DNA from: Akkermansiaceae bacterium
Lineage (GTDB): Bacteria; Verrucomicrobiota; Verrucomicrobiia; Verrucomicrobiales; Akkermansiaceae
Assembly (NCBI GenBank): GCA_905182475.1
Contig: CAJJBR010000031.1
Coordinates: forward strand, 1-52,330
Direction: 5' to 3'
Length of the DNA stretch: 52,330 bases
Shown here one piece after another: positions 44,564 to 52,330 of this stretch. Under the pieces are notes generated by a model, which did not search any database, was not told the origin of the DNA, and saw only the letters and a program-made list of their open reading frames with translations. Position 1 is the first letter of the stretch; the number at the start of each line of letters is the position of its first letter. The position numbers and the translations under genes were made by a program.

Positions 44564-45787
44564 TTATGCCCGGATCTCGGCGGTGGCGGGGATTTGGGAG
44601 AAAATCTGTTTTGCGATGGATTGGATCTGCTCGTCGGTGACTTGCAGGAGGTTTTCTCGGGCTTCCTGAGGGGAGGGGATGTGGTTGTGGAAAAGTAGGC
44701 CTTCACCGGCCCAGGCGGCGTGGGCGGCGGTGGATTCGAAGGCGAGCTTGGATTGGGCAATGGCGAGGCGCTTCGCGCGTTCGAGTTCCCCCGGGCGCGG
44801 GCCGTTGGCGGCTAGATCTTCGGTTTCTTTGAAAATGGTTTCGAGGGATTCTTCGCGGGAATCAGGATCTAGCCCGGCGATAATGTGTAGGGCTCCGGTT
44901 TCGTGGAAGAGGGAGGTCTCCGATCCGATCTGATAGCAGAGCCCACGCTCCTCGCGTAGCTCGGTGAAGAGACGGGAAGAGGAGGATTCGCCAAGGATGA
45001 GAGAGAGCAGGCGGAGGGCGTGGCGTTCATCCGCATGACGGCCGGGGGTATGCCAGGCCAGAGCGAGTTGGAGCTGATCAGTGGGGCGGCTCTCGATGAT
45101 CTCGCGGGTAGGTGATGGTGTGTAGCCGAGGCGAAGGGGAGGCTTCTTGAATTTCTTCGGAAGCAGCGGGAGAAGGGTTTCGAGAATTTCCTCGGCACTC
45201 ATTGGCCCGGCTGTTGCGATGACGAGGTCTTTGCGGAAATGATGTTGCTTCGCGAAATTTTTCAGCCGTGAGCGGTCGATTTTTTCGATGGACTCCAGTG
45301 ATCCGGAAATTGACTGCCCCAGCGGATGTGAAGGCCAGAGGGCGGAGGCGAGGAGGTCGTTGATGTGATCGGAAGGGCTCTCCCGTATCATAGTGATTTC
45401 CTCGCCGATGACGTCGCGCTCTAGGTCGATTTCGTTTTCTGGAAAGGTGGAGTGCCAGACCATGTCTGCGAGAACTTCAATGAGGACGGGCATCAGTTCC
45501 GCCTCGCCTTGAGCTTCGTAAACCGTGTGGTCTTCCGAGGTGCACGCATTCGCCTGTCCACCACCGGACTCGATGGCGAGGGTGAGTTCCTTGGCGGAGC
45601 GGGTCTTGGTGCCTTTAAAGGCCATGTGCTCGGAGAAATGCGCGAGGCCTGTGGGGATGTTCCCTGTTTCATCGCGGGAGCCGACCGGGATGTAAATGGA
45701 GAGCGCGGAGCACTCGGATTCCGGGAGATGGGCGTGGGCAAGGCGTGGGCCGGCTGGGAGATCGTGGGTGGAGTAGGTGGCAGGCAC
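44564..45787 (-). CDS. M16 family zinc metallopeptidase
   Basis: A 407-residue pitrilysin/processing-peptidase family protein starting at GTG. The inverted zinc motif HxxEH is HFSEH (His50, Glu53, His54), with the third ligand Glu near 130 in RDVIGEEITMIRE. The C-terminal half has the usual R/Y-type substrate loop (SSSRLFTELREERGLCYQIG), so it is a complete single-chain enzyme. It probably degrades peptides or processes exported proteins. Downstream of ispD on the same strand, separated by an inverted repeat. Confidence 0.9.
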   Translation of the reverse strand: MPATYSTHDLPAGPRLAHAHLPESECSALSIYIPVGSRDETGNIPTGLAHFSEHMAFKGTKTRSAKELTLAIESGGGQANACTSEDHTVYEAQGEAELMPVLIEVLADMVWHSTFPENEIDLERDVIGEEITMIRESPSDHINDLLASALWPSHPLGQSISGSLESIEKIDRSRLKNFAKQHHFRKDLVIATAGPMSAEEILETLLPLLPKKFKKPPLRLGYTPSPTREIIESRPTDQLQLALAWHTPGRHADERHALRLLSLILGESSSSRLFTELREERGLCYQIGSETSLFHETGALHIIAGLDPDSREESLETIFKETEDLAANGPRPGELERAKRLAIAQSKLAFESTAAHAAWAGEGLLFHNHIPSPQEARENLLQVTDEQIQSIAKQIFSQIPATAEIRA

Positions 45788-45798
45788 GCAGCTACGCT

Positions 45799-45824
45799 AA
45801 ATTTCAAAACTCAAAATTCAAAGG
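45799..45824 (-). repeat. A/T-rich leader repeat upstream of the M16 gene
   Basis: AAATTTCAAAACTCAAAATT then CAAAGG is a looser member of the AAACTTTAAA word family, 11 bases from the GTG start. Confidence 0.6.
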
Positions 45825-45840
45825 TCAATGAAGAGGAAGA

Positions 45841-45950
45841 TTCACCGCAGAGGCGCGGAGGTCGCAGAGGGGCGCAAAGCCAGTCCTCTAAAACTTTTTT
45901 ATTTGCTCTTCCTCCGCGCTCCTCCGCGACCTCTGCGCCTCTGCGGTGAA
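45841..45950. repeat. Inverted repeat of the TTCACCGCAGAGG word family
   Basis: TTCACCGCAGAGGCGCGGAG continuing GTCGCAGAGG (45841-45879) is mirrored at 45911-45950 by CCTCTGCGCCTCTGCGGTGAA and related words, with a ~31-base AT-rich loop. It lies between ispD and the M16 gene; the ispD stop is 2 bases from the outer edge. Confidence 0.85.
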
Positions 45951-45952
45951 AA

Positions 45953-46612
45953 TCATTTACCGGAGTGGATGGCGACTAGATCGGCCGGGGTGGTGATCTT
46001 TGGGTTGGGGGAGGTGGAGGGGACGAGTTTTACTTTTTCGCCGTAGGCTTCGATGGCGGAGGTTTCGTCGGTGACCTTGATGTCACTTTCGAGGATGTGG
46101 GCGTAGGCGGCACGGATGAGATCGGCTTGGAAAATTTGGGGGGTTTCCATGAACCAGAGGTTCTCGCGGGGGACGGATGTTGTGGTGAAATCGGATTCGT
46201 CGGAGCGTTTCAGGGTTTCGGTGACGCGGCGGGCGAGGGAGGCTGCTCCATTCTCTTTCGCGGCGGCGATGGTGGCGAGGATGTCGGCTTGGGAGACGAG
46301 TGGGCGGGCGGCGTCGTGGATGGCGATGAGTTCCGCATCCGGGGAAACGGCGGCGAGGCCGTTGGCGACGGAGAGGTGGCGGGCGGATCCACCACCGACG
46401 CTTCGGACGGGTTTGGTGAAAGTGGTTTCGTCGAGCAGGGCGAAGCGCTCGGGTGGGCAGACGATCAGGACTTCGGAAACGGCATCACAAGCGAGAAATG
46501 CGTCTAGCGTGCGCGAGAGCACGGATTTGCAATCGATAAGTGCGGCGAGCTTGTCGAAGCCCATGCGCTGGCTGCTGCCGGCGGCGACGAGGATGGCGGT
46601 AACTTTGCTCAT
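45953..46612 (-). CDS. ispD: 2-C-methyl-D-erythritol 4-phosphate cytidylyltransferase
   Basis: A 219-residue nucleotidyltransferase of the MEP pathway, forming CDP-methylerythritol from MEP and CTP. The CTP-binding loop is ILVAAGSSQRMGFDK (residues 7-21). Other hallmarks are VRSVGGGSARHLSVANGL, IHDAARPLVS (about 98-107) and TPQIFQADLIRAAY, then VTDETSAIEAYGEKV. Length is usual. ispH of the same pathway lies 3.5 kb away but is not in the same operon. Confidence 0.93.
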   Translation of the reverse strand: MSKVTAILVAAGSSQRMGFDKLAALIDCKSVLSRTLDAFLACDAVSEVLIVCPPERFALLDETTFTKPVRSVGGGSARHLSVANGLAAVSPDAELIAIHDAARPLVSQADILATIAAAKENGAASLARRVTETLKRSDESDFTTTSVPRENLWFMETPQIFQADLIRAAYAHILESDIKVTDETSAIEAYGEKVKLVPSTSPNPKITTPADLVAIHSGK

Positions 46613-46744
46613 ACTTGGTGGGAATTGAACCGCAAAGGCTCTGTGGCGGAAAGAAAAAGCGGATTACTCTAGCTTTCCTTTCCTGTAGGAACGAATTATT
46701 TGCTCAGCACGCCCCTATCTATAACGGTTGGGGTGAAATATTTT

Positions 46745-49700
46745 ATGAACCGGAACCGAATCGATCAGATTATCTCAGGAGTGAAAAGCCAGCCTGCCGA
46801 CGATGCTTTGCTGGCCAAAGCCGCTGTGGATCTTGCTGCCGAGTTGCTGAACGAAAGCCGGGAACTTGAGACTCGGTCGGAAAAACGTCAGGGCGAAAAA
46901 CTTGCACGGATGATGAAGGACGAATCCGGCAAGGCGTTCACATTGGCGATGGCGGATCAGGTCTTCCGTCCGCCTTCTTGGGAACGCTCCGCCTCGCAGT
47001 TCCGGCATCTGGTGTCTTCTTACGGAGTGCCGGAGTTTTTGGCTTCCTACGAGCGGGCGGCGATGGCCGTCGGGACTTTCGCATCATCGTATTTCGCGGG
47101 TTTGGTGATGCCTGTGGTGACTGGCGCTGTGCGGCATGAGAGCGCGTCGGTCATTTTACCTGCGGAGAACGACAAGCTGAAGCCTCACCTGCAGAGGCGA
47201 AGCGATGAGGGGATGCGGATGAATCTCAATTTGCTCGGAGAGGCGATTCTGGGAGAAGGCGAAGCCGAGAAGCGCATCCAGGCGATTCTCGGCCGTATCG
47301 CCGATCCGAATGTGACTTATGTTTCAGTGAAAATTTCGGCGATCTTCAGCCAGATCCATTTGATCGCCTATGACGAGACGGTTGAAAAAATTAAAACGCA
47401 GCTGCGTCGGCTATATCGTGCGTCCATAGCGAATCCGACCAAGGGCAAGCCGAAGTTCGTCAATCTCGACATGGAGGAATATCGGGATCTGCGCCTGACT
47501 TGCGATGTGTTCCGCCAGCTTCTCAGCGAGCCAGAATTTTTCTACCTCGAGGCGGGAATCGTATTGCAGGCATACCTTCCCGATTCGTGGGCAGTTCAGA
47601 AGGATTTGAACACATGGGCGATGCTGCGGAGCGAAAAAGGTGGAGCCGGTATCAAGATCCGCATCGTGAAAGGCGCGAACCTCGCGATGGAATCCGTGGA
47701 TGCGGAGCTTCACGATTGGGATCTCGCCCCCTACGAAAGCAAGGAAGAGGTAGACGCGAATTTCAAAAGAATGCTCCATGAAGGCTGTCAGAAAAACGTC
47801 GCGAAAGCGGTGAAGCTCGGAGTCGGGAGTCACAATCTTTTCGATATCGCCTACGCACTTTTGCTGCGGGAGCGGGAGGGTGTGACCGAAGCAATCGAGT
47901 TTGAAATGCTGGAGGGCATGGCGAATCATCAGGCGCGGGGGGTGAGAGACGCCGCCTCTGGTGTGTTGCTCTACGCGCCCATCGTCCGGCACGATGACTT
48001 TCCCAGCGCGATCGCCTACCTCGTCCGCAGGCTCGATGAGAACACTTCTGAGGGGAATTTCCTCCACGATGTTTTCGCGATCAAGGAAGGTAACCCGGCA
48101 TGGGAAGATCAGAAGAAACGCTTCCTCGCCGCCTGTGCGAGAAAGGACGACATCGCGTCGGAAAAAGCCAGGAATCAGGACCGGAACAAGGAAACCTTTT
48201 CGGAACAACCCAAAGATGAGCCGTTCCACAGTGCCGCCGATACGGATTGGGCTCTGCGTGTGAATTCGAAATGGGCACGGGAGAAAGTGGACCTGCAACG
48301 GGATTCGGATGTCGCGCCGGTGCCGCTTGTCATCGCTGGCAATGAGGAAGCGGGCGAGACAGAGGCGACCGTGGAGGATCCGTCGCGTCCCGGGAAAACT
48401 TCCTACATCCATGCGATGGCTGGATCGGAGCAGATCGAACGCGCGCTCAAATGTGCCGAGGAAAGCCGAGCGGCATGGGTGGAGCGTGGTTTTGAGGGAC
48501 GGGCTGAGCTGCTACGGAAGGCTGCGGTGGAGATCGCGAAAATCCGGGGAGAAGCGACCGCCACCATGGTGATGGATGCCGGTAAGTCCGTGATGGAGGG
48601 CGATGTGGAAATTTCGGAAGCCATCGATTTCGCGAACTACTATGCACGTCGTATTGATACCGATGGATGCGAGCTGCAACCCTTCGGCACCGTGCTCGTC
48701 ACGCCGCCGTGGAATTTTCCTTTCGCGATTCCGTGTGGCGGAGTTCTCGCTGCTCTTGTTGCTGGCAACACTGTCATCCTCAAGCCAGCGCCCGAGACGG
48801 TTCTCACGGGATGGGTGATGGTGCAGGCGCTGTGGCGAGCAGGTATTCCCCGCGACGTGCTCCAGTTTCTGCCCTGCCCGGACAACGAACTTGGGCAGTC
48901 GCTTGTAACGGATGATCGTGTCGGGGCGGTAGTTCTGACCGGTGGCCATGAGACGGCTCTGATGTTCTTGGGCTGGAAGCCGGACCTTCACCTTTTCGCG
49001 GAAACCAGTGGCAAGAACTCCCTCATCATCAGCGCCGCCGCCGATCTCGATATGGCGGTTAAAGATCTGGTAAAAAGCGCCTTCGGGCATTCGGGGCAGA
49101 AATGTTCCGCGGCTTCTATCGGGATTATCGAGGCGGAGATTTATGTATGCCCGGCTTTCCGTAGGCAGTTGCGAGATGCAGCGGCTTCGCTTGAGGTTGG
49201 ATCGGCGTGGGATTTTCCCTCGTTCTCGACTCCTGTCATCCGCGTTCCCGGCGAGGCTCTGGAGCGAGCGCTGACAAGTCTGGAGCCGGGTGAGGAATGG
49301 CTTCTGGAACCCCAAATGGTTGATGCAAATCCCTGCCTGTGGTCGCCGGGGATCAAGCTCGGTGTCGCGCCGGGAAGCTGGTATCACCGCACCGAATGTT
49401 TCGGTCCCGTGTTAGGGCTCATCCGCGCGGACAATTTAGATGATGCGATCCGCATCCAGAACGGTTCCGAATTCGGCCTCACCGGCGGGATTCATTCGCT
49501 CGACGACCGTGAGACGGAAGCTTGGAAAGAGCAGGTGGAAGTCGGTAACGCTTACGTGAACCGTCCGATCACCGGAGCAATTGTAGAGCGCCAGCCCTTC
49601 GGTGGATGGAAGCGCTCTTACTTCGGACCAGGCGCGAAAGCGGGAGGCCCGAATTACGTCTCCCAGTTCGGCGATTGGAAAAACGTTTCCCTTCCGAAAA

Positions 49701-50281
49701 AATCGTCCGGGGTTGAGCTTCCGATTCTTGAAAAACTACAAGTGGATCTCCCTGCTGAGGCAGACGCGCTTGCGGCCTTCGCGAGTAGTGACGAGTTTTG
49801 GAAGGAAAAGGAATTCGAGAAAGATCACGATCCCAACGGCCTACGCTGCGAGGCGAATATTTTCCGTTACCGCATGTTCAGGCATGCCTGGATCCGCGTC
49901 GGGTCGGAGATCAGTGACCGCGATGCCGCACGTCTTATCCTGACCGCTGAGGCAGTCGGGATGCCATATGAGTTCAGTTCGGAAACCCGCAGGGAATGGA
50001 TGGAGAATCTGGGGATTGATGTAAAATTCGAGTCCGAAGAGGAGCTGCTGGCAAGGTTTCCCACCAGTTCCAAGATCGCAGATCTCATGCGTGCGCCCGA
50101 TGCCTCCCCGGCATTACGCCAAGCCGCGAACCATGCGGGTATCCGGGTCGCCGGAGGCCCCGTTGTCTGGGACGCAAGGCTTGAACTGCCCGTCTGGTAT
50201 CGTGAGCAATCGATCAGCGAGACCCTGCACCGCTATGGAAATATTGTGGTGACTCCTGCGGCGCTGGGGAAAGGGAAGTAG
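46745..50281 (+). CDS. putA: Bifunctional proline dehydrogenase / P5C dehydrogenase
   Basis: An 1178-residue proline-catabolism enzyme that oxidises proline to glutamate through P5C with substrate channelling. Residues ~60-450 are the FAD-linked proline dehydrogenase barrel, ending in YLVRRLDENTSEGNFL. Residues ~500-1000 are the aldehyde dehydrogenase: TPPWNFPFAIPCGG, catalytic Glu in LFAETSGKNS and catalytic Cys in GHSGQKCSAAS (near 787). The final ~170 residues are an extra C-terminal domain, as in longer PutA types. No N-terminal DNA-binding domain, so no repressor role. The frame is open upstream, but ATG 46745 with MNRNRIDQIISG fits best. Confidence 0.93.
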   Translation: MNRNRIDQIISGVKSQPADDALLAKAAVDLAAELLNESRELETRSEKRQGEKLARMMKDESGKAFTLAMADQVFRPPSWERSASQFRHLVSSYGVPEFLASYERAAMAVGTFASSYFAGLVMPVVTGAVRHESASVILPAENDKLKPHLQRRSDEGMRMNLNLLGEAILGEGEAEKRIQAILGRIADPNVTYVSVKISAIFSQIHLIAYDETVEKIKTQLRRLYRASIANPTKGKPKFVNLDMEEYRDLRLTCDVFRQLLSEPEFFYLEAGIVLQAYLPDSWAVQKDLNTWAMLRSEKGGAGIKIRIVKGANLAMESVDAELHDWDLAPYESKEEVDANFKRMLHEGCQKNVAKAVKLGVGSHNLFDIAYALLLREREGVTEAIEFEMLEGMANHQARGVRDAASGVLLYAPIVRHDDFPSAIAYLVRRLDENTSEGNFLHDVFAIKEGNPAWEDQKKRFLAACARKDDIASEKARNQDRNKETFSEQPKDEPFHSAADTDWALRVNSKWAREKVDLQRDSDVAPVPLVIAGNEEAGETEATVEDPSRPGKTSYIHAMAGSEQIERALKCAEESRAAWVERGFEGRAELLRKAAVEIAKIRGEATATMVMDAGKSVMEGDVEISEAIDFANYYARRIDTDGCELQPFGTVLVTPPWNFPFAIPCGGVLAALVAGNTVILKPAPETVLTGWVMVQALWRAGIPRDVLQFLPCPDNELGQSLVTDDRVGAVVLTGGHETALMFLGWKPDLHLFAETSGKNSLIISAAADLDMAVKDLVKSAFGHSGQKCSAASIGIIEAEIYVCPAFRRQLRDAAASLEVGSAWDFPSFSTPVIRVPGEALERALTSLEPGEEWLLEPQMVDANPCLWSPGIKLGVAPGSWYHRTECFGPVLGLIRADNLDDAIRIQNGSEFGLTGGIHSLDDRETEAWKEQVEVGNAYVNRPITGAIVERQPFGGWKRSYFGPGAKAGGPNYVSQFGDWKNVSLPKKSSGVELPILEKLQVDLPAEADALAAFASSDEFWKEKEFEKDHDPNGLRCEANIFRYRMFRHAWIRVGSEISDRDAARLILTAEAVGMPYEFSSETRREWMENLGIDVKFESEEELLARFPTSSKIADLMRAPDASPALRQAANHAGIRVAGGPVVWDARLELPVWYREQSISETLHRYGNIVVTPAALGKGK

Positions 50282-50307
50282 GGAAGGCGCGTTTACAGCG
50301 CTTTTCC
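50282..50307 (+). terminator. Hairpin after putA
   Basis: GGAAGGCGC and GCGCTTTTCC form a stem with a TTTACA-type loop just after the putA stop. It may serve both converging transcripts; the U-tract is short. Confidence 0.5.
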
Positions 50308-50308
50308 A

Positions 50309-50734
50309 CTAGAGATCCGGATAGTGAATCTCGGGGGATTTACCTCCCCAGATGGGATTTTCTGGGGATAGGAGGTCGATGCCGTCGCGGTAGATGTGGC
50401 CGTCTTTGTGGATAGTCACTGAGGTGACCGAGTTATCGACGCGAAGGAAGACGGCTTTGCGATCGAAGGGTTTTGGATCGAATTTCGTGGTGCCGGCGAT
50501 AATGAGGGCGAACGCGACGAGAGGGGAGGTTGGATCGCCTGTGGTGGAGAGTCCGGAGATGTAGGCGAAGCCGCATGAGCCGAGTTCGAGGATGTTCCCG
50601 GGGGTGACATCTCCGTAGAATGCCGGCTTGAACCACTTGGGTTGGCGGTTGAGGAGGGAAGAATCGGGTGGTGGCGATGAGGGTTCCTCGGGCTGGGTTT
50701 TGGAGGCTTGGAGGGACAGGAATGTCCCTCCTCC
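50309..50734 (-). pseudogene. Start-less ORF, C-terminal part of a secreted-protein family
   Basis: One frame is open from just after the gatB TAA to a TAG at 50309-50311, about 141 codons, but has no ATG, GTG or TTG near its 5' end. It encodes QPKWFKPAFYGDVTPGNILE, then DRKAVFLRVDNSVTSVTIHK, then LLSPENPIWGGKSPEIHYPD. This resembles C-terminal parts of Verrucomicrobial proteins I have seen but cannot name. The N-terminus, expected to carry a signal peptide, is missing. A CTG preceded by GGAGGAGGGACATT is a conceivable but weak start. Confidence 0.5.
50710..50731 (-). terminator. Hairpin after gatB
   Basis: GGAGGGACA (50710-50718) and TGTCCCTCC (50723-50731) form a 9-bp stem 3 bases past the gatB stop. 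There is no U-tract, and the stem is read through by the start-less ORF. Confidence 0.5.
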
Positions 50735-52186
50735 TTATAAGAGCCTTGCCCGGAGGAGGTCGGTGACCTGCTTGGGGTTGGGTTTGGTGGGGGCGGAGCG
50801 CATTACTTTTCCGGTGAGGAAGTTGATTAGCTTTTCGTTGCCGGCTTTCACGGCGGCTACTTCATCGGGATTTTCGGCGATGATTTGGTCGACTAGGGAA
50901 TCGAGCTCTCCGGCGGAGGTGGGTTTGAAGCCCATTTCATCGGCGATGGCGGCGGGCGCTTTTTCCGGGGAAGCGAAGAGGACGCTAAAGACTTCCTTGG
51001 CTTGGTTGGGGGCGAGTGTGCCGTTTTCCACTAGGGTAAGGAGGTCGCGGAGTTTTTCGGGGGGGACAGGGCAATCGGCGATGCTGATGGATTGCTCGTT
51101 GAGGGTGCCGAGGAGGTTGTTGATGAGGAAGTTGGCGGTTTTCTTGGCGGGAATGGCCGGGTCTGCGGTGGCTTCGAAATATTTCGCGAGGTGGCTGTCC
51201 GCGGTGAGGACGGCGGCATCGTAGGTGGTGAGGCCGAAGTCGTTTTCGTAGCGGGAAATTTTGCTGAGGCGCGGCTCGGGGACTAGTGGTCTGACCGTTT
51301 CTAACAGAGGTGCGGTGGCGATGGGGAGTAGATCCGGGCAGGGGAAGTAGCGGTAGTCGTGGGCGTTTTCCTTAGTGCGCATCATCTGGGTCTCACCGAG
51401 ATCGTCGTTCCAGCGGCGGGTGGATTGGATCTGGGGGATTCCGGCATCGAGTTCCTCGGTCTGGCGGGCGATCTCGTAGTGGATAGAGCGACGGATGGCG
51501 GAGAAGGAGTTGAGGTTTTTTAGCTCTACTTTTTCGCCTAGGGAGTCGGATTCGTTTACGCGGAGGGAGATGTTTACGTCGCAGCGGAGGTTGCCTTTTT
51601 CTAGGTCGGCGTCCGAGGTGTTGCAGGAATGGAGAACCATTTGCAGGGAGCGGAGGTAGGCGAAGGCTTCTTCGGCGGATTCCAGATCGGGCTCGGTGAC
51701 GATCTCCATGAGGGGAGTGCCGGCGCGGTTGAGATCGATGAGGGAGGTGGTGGCGAGGTGGGTGGATTTCGCCACGTCTTCTTCGAGGTGGATGCGGTTT
51801 AGGCGGACGATTTTGTCCGGGGTTTTGATGTTCTTCCTCGCGTCTGTGGGGTAGCAATCGTCGAAGAGTGGCACGCCGCCGCCGAGACAGAGTGGGAAAT
51901 CCATCTGGGTGGTTTGGTAGTTTTTCGGCATGTCTGGGTAGAAGTAGTTCTTCCTATCCCAGCGGGAAAATTCTGGTGAACTGCAGCCGAGGGCGAGGCC
52001 GGTGAGGAGGGTTTTCTCGATGGCGAGCTTGTTGAGGACGGGGAGTGCGCCGGGGTAGCCGAGACAGACGGGGCAGGTGTTGGTGTTCGGGTCGTCACCG
52101 AAGGAGGTGCGGCAGGCGCAGAACATCTTGGTGTTGGTGTTTACTTGGGCGTGGACTTCGAGGCCGATGGTGACTAAATATGACAT
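50735..52186 (-). CDS. gatB: Asp-tRNA(Asn)/Glu-tRNA(Gln) amidotransferase subunit B
   Basis: A 483-residue GatB, the kinase/transamidation subunit of GatCAB, which converts Glu-tRNA(Gln) or Asp-tRNA(Asn) to the amide form. Hallmarks: IGLEVHAQVNTNTKMFCACR at the start, CPVCLGYPGALPVLN, then RKNYFYPDMPKNYQ and LEEDVAKSTH (ATP/phosphorylation site). Zinc ligands are in CxC and CPVC near residues 24-40. The C-terminal helical and YqeY-like tail (about 330-483) contacts tRNA. The ATG at 52186 is preceded by a 28-bp repeat shared with the TIGR02206 gene. Confidence 0.96.
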   Translation of the reverse strand: MSYLVTIGLEVHAQVNTNTKMFCACRTSFGDDPNTNTCPVCLGYPGALPVLNKLAIEKTLLTGLALGCSSPEFSRWDRKNYFYPDMPKNYQTTQMDFPLCLGGGVPLFDDCYPTDARKNIKTPDKIVRLNRIHLEEDVAKSTHLATTSLIDLNRAGTPLMEIVTEPDLESAEEAFAYLRSLQMVLHSCNTSDADLEKGNLRCDVNISLRVNESDSLGEKVELKNLNSFSAIRRSIHYEIARQTEELDAGIPQIQSTRRWNDDLGETQMMRTKENAHDYRYFPCPDLLPIATAPLLETVRPLVPEPRLSKISRYENDFGLTTYDAAVLTADSHLAKYFEATADPAIPAKKTANFLINNLLGTLNEQSISIADCPVPPEKLRDLLTLVENGTLAPNQAKEVFSVLFASPEKAPAAIADEMGFKPTSAGELDSLVDQIIAENPDEVAAVKAGNEKLINFLTGKVMRSAPTKPNPKQVTDLLRARLL

Positions 52187-52199
52187 GGAATTGAGTGGA

Positions 52200-52227
52200 A
52201 AGTGCCGAGTGATCAGTGATCAGTGGT
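52200..52227 (-). repeat. 28-bp leader repeat, copy 2
   Basis: Identical over 28 bases to 43411-43438 and placed 13 bases upstream of the gatB ATG in the same orientation to the gene. Confidence 0.9.
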
Positions 52228-52295
52228 AAGACTTGGGTTGTGGGGAAGATTTATCGCGAAGGCGCGGAGGAAGACTTGGGTTGGGGGATTTTTAA

Positions 52296-52330
52296 CCACG
52301 GAATACACGGAACACACGGAACACACGGAA
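52296..52330. repeat. 9-bp tandem repeat at window end
   Basis: ACCACGGA, AATACACGG, AACACACGG, AACACACGG: near-perfect 9-base units running to the window edge. They share the CACGGA word with the element at 2361-2492. Confidence 0.8.

Overview
The window reads as chromosomal DNA of a Verrucomicrobiota bacterium, probably order Verrucomicrobiales. This is inferred from gene style: a ~400-residue plant/cyanobacterial-type IspH, long fused PutA, a sulfatase with HEAT-like tail, PVC-type dehydrogenase debris, and intergenic DNA full of word-like repeats. No rRNA, phage module or CRISPR array is visible. Most genes are housekeeping and run on both strands in short operons.

Layout. 1-2.3 kb: tonB-like/exbB/exbD operon (minus). 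2.5-5.8 kb: rhomboid protease, alpha/beta hydrolase with a damaged 5' end, GxxExxY protein, DUF3500 protein. 6-9.6 kb: RecQ-family helicase, an SPF-repeat protein, peptide deformylase. 9.6-12.9 kb: a DUF4139-like pseudogene, a lone GspF/PilC-like membrane protein and about 1 kb of decayed DNA. 12.9-17 kb: folC, ftsY, mutL. 17.3-19 kb: a broken secreted protein, tRNA-Val(UAC), a zinc-ribbon membrane protein. 19-25.3 kb: gyrB, a chimeric small ORF, gyrA and a REP-associated tyrosine transposase (RAYT). 25.3-29.1 kb: SbcD/SbcC-like pair. 29.3-31 kb: HNH endonuclease, a structured non-coding stretch containing a tRNA-like element, and a truncated slipin. 31-38.8 kb: sulfatase, frameshifted DUF418 protein, metG, TPR protein, PpiD/SurA-like protein, secreted hypothetical. 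38.9-46.6 kb: transporter-hotdog fusion, Dabb protein, ispH, TIGR02206 membrane protein, Fic protein, M16 peptidase, ispD. 46.7-52.2 kb: putA, a start-less ORF and gatB.

Most interesting points. (1) The RAYT lies between two inverted-repeat doublets (REPINs) of one sequence family. Those doublets supply the last codons and stop codons of gyrA, the RAYT itself and the convergent SbcC-like gene; in gyrA one substitution turns the REP-encoded TAG into GAG, so GyrA reads into the repeat. (2) Between HNH endonuclease and slipin lie three consecutive RNA-like folds, including a tRNA-like element (anticodon-like GAA) with good D, anticodon and T arms but a poor acceptor stem. This recalls bacterial RNA-repair loci, but no RtcB or Ro gene is present and the slipin is cut short. 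(3) A membrane transporter is fused to a hotdog thioesterase-like domain. (4) Several families of short word-like repeats sit just upstream of start codons, always in the same orientation to the gene. (5) A (TCGG)4 tract puts a DUF418 gene out of frame by exactly one unit.

Several non-essential genes are broken while all core genes are intact, which favours real decay over poor sequence; single-base breaks could still be assembly errors.
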